Assembly: GCA_947846985.1 (NCBI GenBank)
Contig: CANTUZ010000020.1
Location: 7,227,459 to 7,291,458 of the forward strand
Direction: 5' to 3'
DNA: 64,000 bases
Source of the DNA: Fratercula arctica
Lineage: Eukaryota > Chordata > Aves > Charadriiformes > Alcidae
Made by a program: the position numbers and the translations under genes. The notes below the pieces were generated by a model. The model made no database searches. It saw only the letters and a program-made list of their open reading frames with translations, and was not told the origin of the DNA. The first letter of the stretch is position 1. The number at the start of each line of letters is the position of its first letter. Shown here in pieces: positions 46,822 to 58,200 of this stretch.

Positions 46822-47143
46822 ATGTCCAAGACGCTGCGGAAGAAGCGGCACTGGCTGAGCAAGGTGCAGGAGTGCGTGGTGTCCTGGGGCGGCCCGGCGG
46901 GCCCTGACCCCGACCTCCTGCGCGGCGGCGCCGAGCGCGGCGAGTTCCCCTACCTGGCGGGCCGCCTGCCGCCGGGCGGCGAGGGCGCGCCGGGCCCCGC
47001 GCTGCTCTCGGGCAAGGCGCCGGCGCCGGGCGACGTGCTGCTGGAGGTGAACGGCACCCCCGTCAGCGGCCTCACGCACCGCGACACGCTGGCCGTCGTC
47101 CGGCACTTCAGGGAGCCCGTGCGCCTCAAGACCGTGCGCCCAG
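46822..47143 (+). CDS. MAGI3: MAGI3 first coding exon (N-terminal PDZ domain)
   Basis: Membrane-associated guanylate kinase, WW and PDZ domain-containing 3. Family knowledge: a junctional scaffold with six PDZ domains, two WW domains and an inactive guanylate-kinase-like domain; it binds PTEN and receptors such as Frizzled-4, Vangl2, LPA2 and beta-1 adrenergic receptor. Seen here: 107 codons starting [20 protein letters not shown], with [15 protein letters not shown], then [20 protein letters not shown] and [20 protein letters not shown]. This is the first PDZ domain as in mammalian MAGI3; MAGI1 begins differently (MSKVIQKK). The ATG has G at -3 and agrees with the conserved family start, although the frame is open upstream. 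Donor GTGAGC from 47,144, phase 1. The rest of the gene lies beyond the window. Confidence 0.95.
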
Positions 47144-48539
47144 GTGAGCTCGGCCGCCGCAGGCCGCGTCGGACCCGCGGCCTGCCCCGCCGGCCGCGGG
47201 TAGGCCCAGCCGCGCCGGCGCCCTGCGGGGCGGCGGGAGGGCCGCGGCGGGCGGCGGGGGGCGGGTGCCGGGCCCGGAAAGTTTCCTCGGCTGCGGGAGG
47301 GCGCCGCCGCCGGGCGGGGCGGGGGGGGCGGGGGGGGGTGGTGGCAGGCGGCGCTCGCTCCCCCGGCCCGTCGGGGGCTGCCGGCCTCGGCAGCACGCTG
47401 GCATCCGCGGGGCTCGGCGCGGTCCCGCCGCCGGTGCCCGGGGGCGCCGCTGTCCCGGCGGGGCGCGGCGCGGGCCCGGTCCCCGGCCGCCGCCGCCCGC
47501 TCTGCCTCGGCCCCCGCCTTGTGGCGGCTCCGGCCCCGGCGTGAGGGGGCTGCTTTGCTCCCGTGTCCCGTGGGCGCGACCCCCGTGCGGGGCTCGGCGG
47601 GGCGGGGGCGGCCGTGCGGGGCCGAGCCGGGGTTTGGAGGCTCCGTCGCTCCCGGAGGGTCCCTGCCCGCCGCCCTCCGTGCGCGGCAGCGGCTGCCCGC
47701 GGTGCGGGGCTCGGGGAAACGCCGTTTGGGGGGTTTTCGGGGTGTTTGTGTGATCGCTCGAAGCCGGGTGCGTGTGGGAGCAGGGCTGGCTGCTGAGCTA
47801 CCGCTACCTGCCACCGTGTCTGACTTGCCAACCACCGGGAACAAACTCTGCCTTTTATTTTTCCATAGATTTGGATTAATTTTGAGTACACTTTAGTTAA
47901 CTAATGATATCAGATCATTGTGGTTTATCAACATGCCTGTCAAATGTCAAGCTAATGCAGAATAGTGGTACCTGCAGTCACATGAGCTAATGATTCACCA
48001 CGTAACGAGCTTCAGATTTACCGCTTTCCTGGTCAGACAATCCAGGTGTGAGCGCAATGCCTTAGAAAGAAACTGTCTCTGGTAAACCATTTCTCTCTGA
48101 ATCCAAACTGAAATCAGTATTTCTGTGACTGTAATATCTCTTATACAGCTTCTTTGTTTAACACCTGTCCTGTACTACTGTCATAACTGCTGGGGTGCTA
48201 TTTGACTTTAGGTAATACATATTTTAAATCAGACTTTCCTCATTTGACCACTAATGAAAAGTCGTCTTCTATATAGAGACACTGCAGTTGGTCCTGATGC
48301 ATATCACCCGTTAAACAAATTAAAAAGCAAAACAAAAACAAACCCACACCTTAAAAGCACCTACAGAAGCCTGGTAGGCTTTGAAAGAATTGTCTCTATT
48401 TCCAAAATTGGAAATCTCATCTGAATGAAGAAAATAGAAAAACAAACACCTGCAAGTTAAATGTAAAATAAGAGGATTAAAAAAAAAAATTGAGGAACAA
48501 ATTATTTAAGATAGAAAATAATAATAAATCTCTCTTAAA
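47144..48539 (+). other. MAGI3: MAGI3 intron 1, proximal part
   Basis: The first 600 bp continue the CpG island and include long G runs at 47,312-47,340. Composition drops sharply to AT-rich after about 47,830. No further exon was seen. Confidence 0.8.
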
Positions 48540-49290
48540 AAGAGAAAGCTTGTGGAAGATGAAGCTATAGTTAGAAGATCAGAGGAATTTCTTCTGTTTA
48601 CTATAGGGGGAAATAGAGGTATTCCTGTACTGGGACTTTCCATAACAGAGAGATGTCTCAAACTGTCAAGTTAAAACCGGCAGAAAAGATTTAGAAGAAA
48701 TTGATACAATGAATAGTAGAAAATGGCCAGCGCCAGATGATGTTCATCGGGAGTTCCAAATATGCAGTACCACGCAGCAGTGTGTTGCCTGTTGCTTAAA
48801 TCGTCAGTGGTGTGGATGGGGTCGGAGGTGGGGAACACGGTGCCAATGGAAAAAGGGTCCAGGAGATCAACAGGACTGACTTCTGATTCCAGCAAGTGGG
48901 TTAAAACTGTAGTTAAGAATGAAACTATTTGGCATGTGAATAAATACCATTAATGAGGAGAGTGAGCTGCTTTTTTAGAAGCAAGTCTATCTGTTAGTTT
49001 CTGAAGGTTCGCCGGTTGGTTTAATGAAATCCAAGTATTTTGGTGTAGTGGATTTTCAAATAGACTTTCAGCAGGGTGTCGACAGACCGTGAATAAGACT
49101 CTCACCGACCGAGCGTTGTGTGGCAGTGTAGCTGCCAAAAGATAAGAGCAGAATTCTCCTGTGGGTTTAGTCACTGGTTAAAATACAGAAACGGTTTTCT
49201 CGACAGAAGGGAACTACTGCTGGAGTCTTGCAAAGACCTGTGCTGTTTAGCGTAGTCATCCAGAGCTTGTAAATGGAACGCTAGGTTGAG
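48540..49290 (+). mobile_element. Ancient CR1/L3-like LINE relic (reverse transcriptase region)
   Basis: Collinear words resemble the ORF2 reverse-transcriptase region of old CR1/L3-type LINEs of turtles and crocodilians, as I recall it: CCAGATGATGTTCATC-like at about 48,732, CCAATGGAAAAAGGGTCCAG at 48,842, AAAACTGTAGTTAAGAATGA at 48,902, a GGATTTTCAAATA-type word at 49,050, and TCACTGGTTAAAATACAGAA at 49,171. Stops and indels are frequent, so it cannot encode protein. Boundaries are approximate. Confidence 0.6.
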
Positions 49291-52200
49291 TTGTAAAAAG
49301 AGAACTAGCGTTTTTATGCTGATTTTATATAATTTTTGGAACAAATCAAAATGAAGCTTCAGATCCAGCAATTTTTCCCATACTGGAACATATTTCCAGT
49401 GTATTTACCACATCAGATGATTTTGCAATAACTTTCTTTGTTGATGGCCTTAAATACAGTATTTTAAAGCATACTGGGTTTTTTGGTTTTTTTGGGTTTT
49501 TTTTGGCAAGATTGCCACAGTAGTAGTGCTCAGTGGCGGTATTCCAGTTAGGGTATATGTAATTAGGAAAGTTGTTGACAAGACGTCCTCTGTGAAGACC
49601 TGTGACTTTGAATTTGGCTTCCCTTCCAGCCCTTATGTTCCCAAGGGATCTGGAGTTGCCGACCTTCTGAAGGCAGCTGGGAAGATGCTGGGGATGGGCA
49701 GGTGGTGGTGGTGAAGGGAGTGAGGGATGGGGAGCTGGTGGTCTGTGGTGCGCTCACAGTATGTCTCAATTCCCAGAGACCCTTAATGGCATTACTGCTT
49801 TTAAGGTCCCATTTTCCATGTTTTATTCCAGTCAAAACTGCTGTCTCTCAAACGAACCATCATGTTGAAAGGCACGGAGTGCCTCTGCCAGCAGGCCTCC
49901 GCCTGCCCAATGGCTCCTCGGATTCTAGTCGTATTGGGACAGAAGTCTGAGGGGATCCACCTCCAGGGGTCTTTACCACGACAGCGAGGAATTTGTTGTC
50001 TTGTCCCTGAGTTTTAGGGTGTGTATGAGGCCTTGATGCTCATGGTCTGCCTCCACATTTGAGAAGGGCAACTTTGGTGTTTAAGAGCTGGCTCCGTCTT
50101 CCAGGTGGGGTGTGCGCAGGTGTCCCAGTGGCCTTCAAAGCATATTGGGGGACTGGACTGCTTTGTTTGGAGTAGTGGTGTAGTCCTTCATTAAAGGCAG
50201 CAACAGCTTTAGTTGACAGCAGTAAAATCTGTCTGTGATACTTCAGCAAGCTCATAGAAAATTTAAAATGGAAATTTCAAGATGCTGTTTAGTCTTGTTT
50301 GATAAGACACTTGAAAGACATGAATGTTAATTTGAACGCCATCTGTTAACTGCACATCAGAAATGATGGACCATTTTGTTGATGAAGAAATTTGTCCTTC
50401 CCTTTCTTGCTCTGCCCTTACTTTCTGAGGAGGGAGACCAGGACCAGTGTGGCACGGGCTGGGGACGAGCGTTGTCAGTGCCACAGCCGAGGTCTGGCTC
50501 GGCTGCGTGCAGCCCACCGGCAACATCTTCCGTGCTGGTACCGGTAGGGGTTGATAGAGCAAAGTCCCTGATAGAGGGCCGGTCTCGAGCTCTCTGCCAG
50601 CACACCCGGACTGATGCTGGCATCTCAGTTATCTAAATAAAAGTTAGATATCCCTTCATTCTAGTTGATGTTTGAGACTATAACCAGAGCTCTATTTTTG
50701 TATAATTCATCATCACGTTGATTGGGTGAGGAAGATGGCAGTACAGAGGAATAAGGGGTTTTGTGCAATGTGATATTTGTATGGATGTGCACGCATGCTA
50801 ACGTAGGCCGGCTCATCATAATGACTGCATTTGTATTTTAGCCATGCTTGGCAAGTGCTGGTTTCAAGCTAATCGCCTGCTTACATGCATCCAAACGATG
50901 GCTGCCGTGTGGCTCGAGGACCTTCCCTGCCCAGCGTTACTCATATTAGTACATTAGCCTTGTAACTAACTGGCACTGCTGCAACTGCTTTTATTTCCAT
51001 TAAGAAAAACTAAAGCGTTTTGCTTTAGTCAAATTAATTGTCTTTGAGTGCTAAGTTCATCCTCTAAAGGTGCCTGCTAGTTGCATGCGGCGCTCAGATT
51101 TAGCCAGGAAGACGTTTGTATGTGCAGGCAAACCTGATTGCTGAAATACTCATCAATGTAACTTTGAATGCTTGCTTTCTTCATGGCAGCATGGTAGCCA
51201 AAATACATCAAAACTAGGTTGCAGACTCAAAGTAAGAAAAATTACTGATTATCTGCAAGTTCTCTTTCTGCAGCCTGAGTTGCCAGATACTACGTAGGAA
51301 GGAATGTGTTTTCCTTCCAAACTAAGGAGCTTTGATGAATACAGCTACTCCGTGGCAATTATTATGGTTTCATGGCCAGTATAACTAGCATCTGGGAAGA
51401 AATGGGCAGAGTCTTGTGCTCTTCCACTTGAGAAATGCTTCAAGAGCGCATACTTTTATCCCTTGATTACTGAGAGAATGCATGTTGGCTCCATTGCATC
51501 GAAGCTGATCTTTTATGAAAAAATGGAGCAAGATTTAAAATGATGAAAAGTTTCCTTCAGACTAAATTTTTTAAGTAGTCTCACTGCTTCTGACACTATT
51601 GAACCTTGATTTCCTGGATCCTTGTTTCGTAGCTGACTTTCCCGGTTGTGGCCAGAGCTCTTCCTCCGACTGGGGCATCTGTTCATTATCTCCAGCCTGG
51701 GTTGCCTGGCCTGCAGTAAGGTGTCAGACTGTGCTTTGATGTTTTATCTCCCAGCTGGGGCATGTGGAGACTTTGCAACTCACGTTCACAGAACTCACGG
51801 AGTCTTTATTTTTTCAGTCCTTATGCAGTTTGCAGCACATACAGTACGCCCCAGCCCAAAGCTTATGCATGTTGCTGCTTTGTCTGCGCTCAACCACAGT
51901 CTGCAGCCTTTCGAGGTGACATCTCTAACCGCTTCACATCCATTGCTGTATTTGAATTAGGATGCATTAGTACAGAGAATGAGATGATTGACTGGTGGAT
52001 GTAGTACTCAAGTTCTCAGTACCCAACTAGCTTTTTTCAAGTCACTATCTGTCACTAAATCACATAATGCTCTTGGGACTTGAGGATCTTGAAGCCTGCA
52101 AGGCCTTATCTTTCCAAAATGCTCTGCTGATGAAAACCTAGTGCAAGCTTACAAGAAGACAGCTTACTGCTGGATGCATTTTCTCGGGTGACTGTAAAAG

Positions 52201-55200
52201 TGCATGGTGATCAGTCCCTAATGCCTCCACTACCCATGGGAGTTAATGGAAGTGTTTAAAGTTGGCTTGTGCAGGGAGGTCCCTTCTGTGAAGCAGAATG
52301 AATGAAAATGGTGATGACAAATACAGTGACTCAGATCAGGATTCAGCACTTGAGACATAATACTCAAAGCTGAGTATATAAGATTGATTTACATTTTCTC
52401 TTGTGCTTGAGGTAGGTACAAAGCCTCTGTGTGGGGGTAAACATTTGCAAGTTTGGCAATTAAGGCAGAGAGGAGGGCACGCCACACTCCGAGGCTGTTT
52501 TCACAAAATCAGATGAATTCTAAATGTGCCATGGTAAAACAGAGATCAGAGTACACACTAGGATAATTTTGCCTCTCTGAGGAAAGGCATTACCCTAATT
52601 CTGTGTTTCTCTGGAAGCTGGCAGTAGGCCAGACGGGTGATTAAACAGACTAATGTGTTACTCTGCTCGTCGGAGGAGTCGAGGCAGCCGACTCAGATCC
52701 TTCAGTCCCTGATGCGCCTTAGGTGGGGGCTGCTGGATGCTGGCCTGGAACGTGGCCCTCCCAGCCTGAGAGTGCGTGGGGAGCTGCTCTCTTTTGATAC
52801 AAAAGGAGGAGAGGTTGGTTCATTTTACCACACTAAGAAAAGTGCAGAGCGTACAGCGTTGCTATAATGAATGTGTAGGGTATCCCGGTTTCATGAAAAT
52901 GTGCAGAAGACAGATGTGTGGTCCTGAACAAGAAAACTGAATAAGAAATGCTTTCTGCTGGAGGCTGCCATTTCTGTAAAGCCTCGGCAGTAGCAGTGGT
53001 GTGTCCTATGGCAGTCTGAGCGCCACCTTGCACAAAATGCTATTAGCTTGCGTCTCAGGTGTGCGGATGCAGAGGACTCTCGAGCACTTGCCAAGGGATG
53101 GGTATTAGTATGTGCATGTAGTTTATAATCTTGTTTCTCATATTTGTCTTTATATAAACATATTATTCTTGGCATAGAACATGCTGCCTTTCACATACTC
53201 CTTTGTTTAAATTTTACTGCGATGAGTACTGTGTTAATGATTTCGCCATAAATGCACTCTAATTATTCTATTCTTTCTTGGTGTGTTAGTTGCAAATGAT
53301 AATGAGGCCTCATGTGGCTTTTGCTACTGTGCTGCTTAACACCATGGTTTTAATTTGTACTTTTTTGTTCCCTTCAGGAGAGCCATTCTCTTCCCTGTAC
53401 CGTTTGTTGCTGTGTCTCAGGAGAGGCCCAGTAGAATAGCACAGAGAAAGGCTGGCATTTACCGGGGGCTGGTGGCAGAGCGAGTGGCACAGTCGGTGTT
53501 CTCCAAACCCACCTCCTCACTGTCCCCTGCTTTACGGGAATGAGCTTTCACTAGGACTGAGCCATCAAGCGCTTGTATACCAGTTATTCCTGGAAGGAAG
53601 TTTTGTCACTCGGGTAGACAGTTTTGATTGAAATTCTTGCATATATGTTTATGTTGCTTTTCTATTAAAAAACAAAACAAAACAAACTTAGCTTTACCTG
53701 CTGGCATACAACTTGTTTAAAATCCTTGAAACTCTGATTTTGCTTCTGTGCAATGGTAGGAGGCTTTCTCTTCTATGTGAATGAAGCCAAGAATGAAATA
53801 AATGTGAACCGTTATCAGAAGCTGTGATTTCAACAGCAGATTTCATCTTCATAATTTTCATCCAGGTATTGCTCTTGCATTCTTGTTTGGCTTTAATGTA
53901 ATGTTAGTCAGTTGTAGAAAATGGGTGGGTTTTGTCACTCTCAGAAGATACAACTTCCTTAATTTTTTTTAAAGCGTTTTAATTTTGCTTTTATAAAACA
54001 AAGATGCTTTAAAACTAAACTGTCTTTTTAGAAAATTCCTGAAGTAAACAAGCTGTGCTTGTGTAACTTGCTATTCACCATGCCTCTTTATTATTGAAAC
54101 ATCTGCTTCAAGATATTTTTCAGCTGATAATTCTTAAAAGAATCTTAAAATATAACAAGGATGGTGCATTCAAACTGACAGCTGAAAAAAATCACTCTAG
54201 TTTTGATTGTTGCTCTGTTTTAAGGTCTTTGAATTAATTATTCTGGTTCTTGTTGTTAATTCATGATGCTTCCTTTTAAGAAATATTTTGTCGTATTCAT
54301 GGGCTGTTAGTTAAATTGCATCTTGTTCCCTGAATGAGAACAATTTTCTTCTTCAAAGCAATGGTATGCCCGAGAGTACTAGATTTGGATTAAAAAAAAT
54401 GCGAGCTCTTTGTATTTGAGACTAAATTCCCTATTTAGTTCTGCTGAACAGAAGGCAAGGGGAAGATGCAGTAGGAAGATTGCAGATTTGTATTGATCTG
54501 CTACACCATCATCGAAACCAGAATCCTAAGTAATTCATCTCCTCAGTTGCTAATTGGTATTTGAATCTGTGTTAAATTAATCTTTTTCGGGCCCTTAGCG
54601 GGTCACAGTGGGAGTGGCTCCCGGGTGAGGTACCAGCAGTAGCTGAATGCAGTGGGCTGGCTGCCAAGCTAATCAGTTTTAAAAGCAAGAGCACACGCTT
54701 TGGTGAAAGGGGAGTATCCTCGTAAGGGTGTTTGTCAGCGTGGAATCAAGGAGACCATCGAGGCACTGATGGAGAAAGGGGATCACCACGGTGGGGGCAG
54801 CAAGTCAAGGGGCACTGGGGTTTATGTTAATTTTTCCATACTGGCTGATAAAACCTGCGTACAAGGTGTCCCACAGCGCTGTTGAGATGCAAATATGGAT
54901 GGTTGCTCATAGCCATGTTCTGTGATTAGTTTAGGTGTAGCTTTCAATATGAAATACAATTATAGCAATCTTTTGTTCAAGCTTATGTCACTGTGCTTTT
55001 TTGGCTATATGCAAAGGCAACATGTTAAAGTAGTGATCTTACGTGGAAATGTAATTTCATTTGCAAAGCACACCAAGGTTGTTAGACATAATTCTGGACT
55101 TTCTCTGACAGTGAGCTTTTAAAGCATGTTTTCATAGATACCTTTAAAAATGCTTGCTTAAAGCTACTTCTCAATATGTATGTTTCTGAAGCCTGTAATT

Positions 55201-58200
55201 TTTCGTGGTGGTTGCTCTCCATTGAATGTAACATCTCCAAACTGAAAATCACTAGTGTGTTTACTATCCATCCTGTGCCACTCTTCACTTGCTGAACAGT
55301 AGTCTAGCTTGTGTAGCTTGATGTGTTGTAAATTATTTCCCTGACATACAAGTAAAAAGTTAATTCCTTTAAGCTCTGGATTGCCATATCTCTTCAGTTG
55401 CCTGTATAAAAAAAAAATGTAAAGCTTGAATTCTAGCTCTATCAGATCATCGTACACTTGAATATTGATTCTTACTGTGTTCTACTTCAGTGCCGTTTCA
55501 TTACTGACTTTTGGTAATAAATACAATCAGACTAACAGCTGGTGTCTTATGAATACGGATTGTGGATGAGATATAAACATTAGAAGCCCTCTGTTTTTTG
55601 GTGTCTAGAAATGCATTATTTCCATCTGCATGATAATGAAGTATTCTTTCAAAAAGGTGGTAAAGGCAGTCAACAAGGTTAATGTGATTGTGTGAATTAT
55701 CTGTTACTAAAGTTGTCTCTTCTTAAATATGCTGCATTTGGAAATAGAGAAAACACATTCTTAGATATCCAGACTAGTATTGCCCTAACAGGAGCAATAA
55801 GGACTAACCCAAGGATAGTCGCATTGCGCTTGTACAGGGACGGGTGTGTTTGGTGAGGCTGGGGCCACCCAGGCCCTCTCTGGCATGGGGTGTTTGGAGG
55901 AGCTGGTGGCATTGCCGTGCCTCTGCCATGTGGAAGGAGTAAGCTGCAGGTCACAAGCTGGGGTTGCTGACATCTGCACTAACATCTGGAGTGCTTTGGG
56001 AATGGCTGCTCACCTTGTCTCAGAGACAGAAGCAGAGGAGATGCGAAGGAGGAGGATGCCAGCCTGGAAGAACTCCTGTGCGATGAAACAGAGAAAGGTG
56101 GAATTACAATCAAAAGGAAATAAGTACAAGGAATAGGAATATGCAATAACAGTACAAAAGAGCAGGATTGGGAATTTGTTGCTTCTTCTCTCACAGGGTC
56201 GGTAATTTTGCCTTGTAACGCTTACTCTTCTAGTGACTTTTACACAGTAATTAATAACTGTGTGTGGAAAGGCACAGATGTTCAGGATTTTTCTAATTTG
56301 GTACCTGTATATCTTCAAACTGAAGACATGGGAATGCTTCCTTCATGTGCTGGATGTTATTTAAAACTTTATCTTTTTGTCAGCTGAGTGGGAGCTGAGA
56401 AGCCGGTGGAGGCCCTGCACCAATGGCCACCCCTGCCGAGGTGTCTGTCATCCCCTCCAGGTGCGCCTGGCTGAGCTGGGAGCGTGTCCCCTCTGAGTGC
56501 GTCCACATCCTCGGGGGACTGTAGGAATTTCCATGAAAGTCGCCCAGAAACCCCCACAGCCCTGAACGTTCATATCCTGATGGATGTCACCTGGGCATCT
56601 CGGGTGAGGTGGGGACATGGCAATCCTTCCATCGGACTGTATATATATATATATCTACCAGTATATGTTTGGGACAGAAGAGCGTTTGACTGAAGTGGGG
56701 CGTGAGGAGAAGATGGAGCCTCGGGAAGAGCCTCTTCGTCGCAGTGCCGGGGCCTGGCAGCCGCTGGGCTCTCATGGCTGGCGCGGGGAGCTGCACTCCC
56801 AGCAGGCGGCCTGTTTGGCAAACCCCGGCCTGGTGCAGCCTGAAATGTTTGCTTTGCAGGGTGTGTTGGTCATTTCTCGGCTCTATCGTGCCTCCCGGCT
56901 GTTCAGGTGTGACACTCAACTGTCCTGCTGTGCAAGGCCATCCGACTGCGCTGGCGCCCGGTGCTGCGGGGCGCTGCCATGGCTGACCGAGGGCCACCGC
57001 AAGAGCTGCGTGCGACCGGGAAGGGAACTGCGTGTGTGGGACACCACCTGGGTGCTTCCAGGGTGGATGTGTGAAGCTTATTAACAACAGAAAATAAAGA
57101 ATTGGAAACAATATGTATTTGTTTTAAAGAAAGCACTTTTCTGGAAAGCAATCCTTCAGGTACCTGGAGGTGTGAATCGGGGTGATGTTTACTCTGCTTG
57201 GATTCTTGGCTTGCAGATTTGCCACCTTCAGTAGTTGTCTGCAGACCGTTATGGGTTTACATGGAAACACTTTCAGAAGGAGTCATTTGAAATAAAAACC
57301 AAGCTCCCTTCCTTACCCACCCCACTAAAAACCCACATGCATTTTTAGACCTGACTGTTAGACATTTCACTTCTTTGTAGTGCAAATAAGAATAAAGATC
57401 TCATGTCTTAGAAATAAAAATAACGCTGCTATTCCAGTGTTATTTACCTTCTGGTAATCAAATGCAGTTTGAGATACACATCATGGGCCAGTTTCTCTGA
57501 GCTATGAAGAGCACCAAAGGCCATTTTGAATTTTAAAAATACAAGTTGGAAGATCTGTGCCATCATCTGCCAGAAATTGCTCTGAAAAACAACCCTCGAT
57601 ACTTGGTGGTTTAGCCTGTATATCAAGCTTTGAATGTATAAAGGAACGCATTTAGTGCTGAGTTTCTACTGAAATGCCCCTGGTGCCTTTGCAAGAGGTT
57701 TTTTTGATAAAACATTTAGGGAGAAATTAGTTTCCCTTGGACTAGGATTGTTTCGCGGTTGTATTTTGAGAGCAATTCAGTGTTCGCTATTATGTTTTTG
57801 GATTCGAATTGTATCTCTGCTATTAAGGACTGCTTTAGCATGCAGTGAGGATCTACCCTGTGATTCGGGGACCGTTGTGCCAGGACCCATCTGTTTGCCC
57901 TCAGAAAGGGTTCGTCTGCTCTCGTGTGCTCTGTGAGCAAAATGGGGCATGCTGGTACGGGGAAAGGGGAAGGGCCATGACCAGCCTCGGGCTTTGCCTC
58001 CAGGAGCCCTCTCTGGCCATGGCATCGGGCCGTCTTCTTGGGCCCCCTTTCCCGTGGCTGGGAGAAGGCGCTGGGCTCCCAGCGTGCTCTTTCTCAGCTT
58101 GCGGCTGGGCAGGCAGGAGCACGGAGCTTCTACGCGGCCATGCTGTGGTGCGATGGTGTCGGGGTCTGTGCCTGGGGGGTCGGGTGCGGTGCCGGCAGGG

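Larger units (their letters stand above)
46130..47740 (+). promoter_or_regulatory. MAGI3: CpG island: MAGI3 promoter, first exon and start of intron 1
   Basis: Extreme G+C with very frequent CpG, many GGGCGG (Sp1-type) and GGGCGTGGC words, particularly at 46,610-46,750, and no TATA box near the expected start. It spans the MAGI3 start codon, so it is the obvious housekeeping-type promoter. The exact transcription start cannot be placed from sequence alone. Confidence 0.8.

Noticed and set aside
45976..47844. 622-codon open frame on the minus strand across the MAGI3 CpG island
   Set aside because: It is a shadow of very high GC content: Pro, Arg and Ala dominate, it overlaps MAGI3 exon 1 antisense, and it has no recognisable domain.
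53378..53543. Exon-like segment in MAGI3 intron 1 after a good acceptor (TTTTTTGTTCCCTTCAG)
   Set aside because: Joined in phase to MAGI3 exon 1 it meets a stop after 19 codons, there is no clear donor, and it does not resemble MAGI3 exon 2.
56617..57084. 155-codon open frame in MAGI3 intron 1
   Set aside because: It starts within a TA repeat, shows no domain or signal sequence, and overlaps other open frames in the same GC-rich patch.
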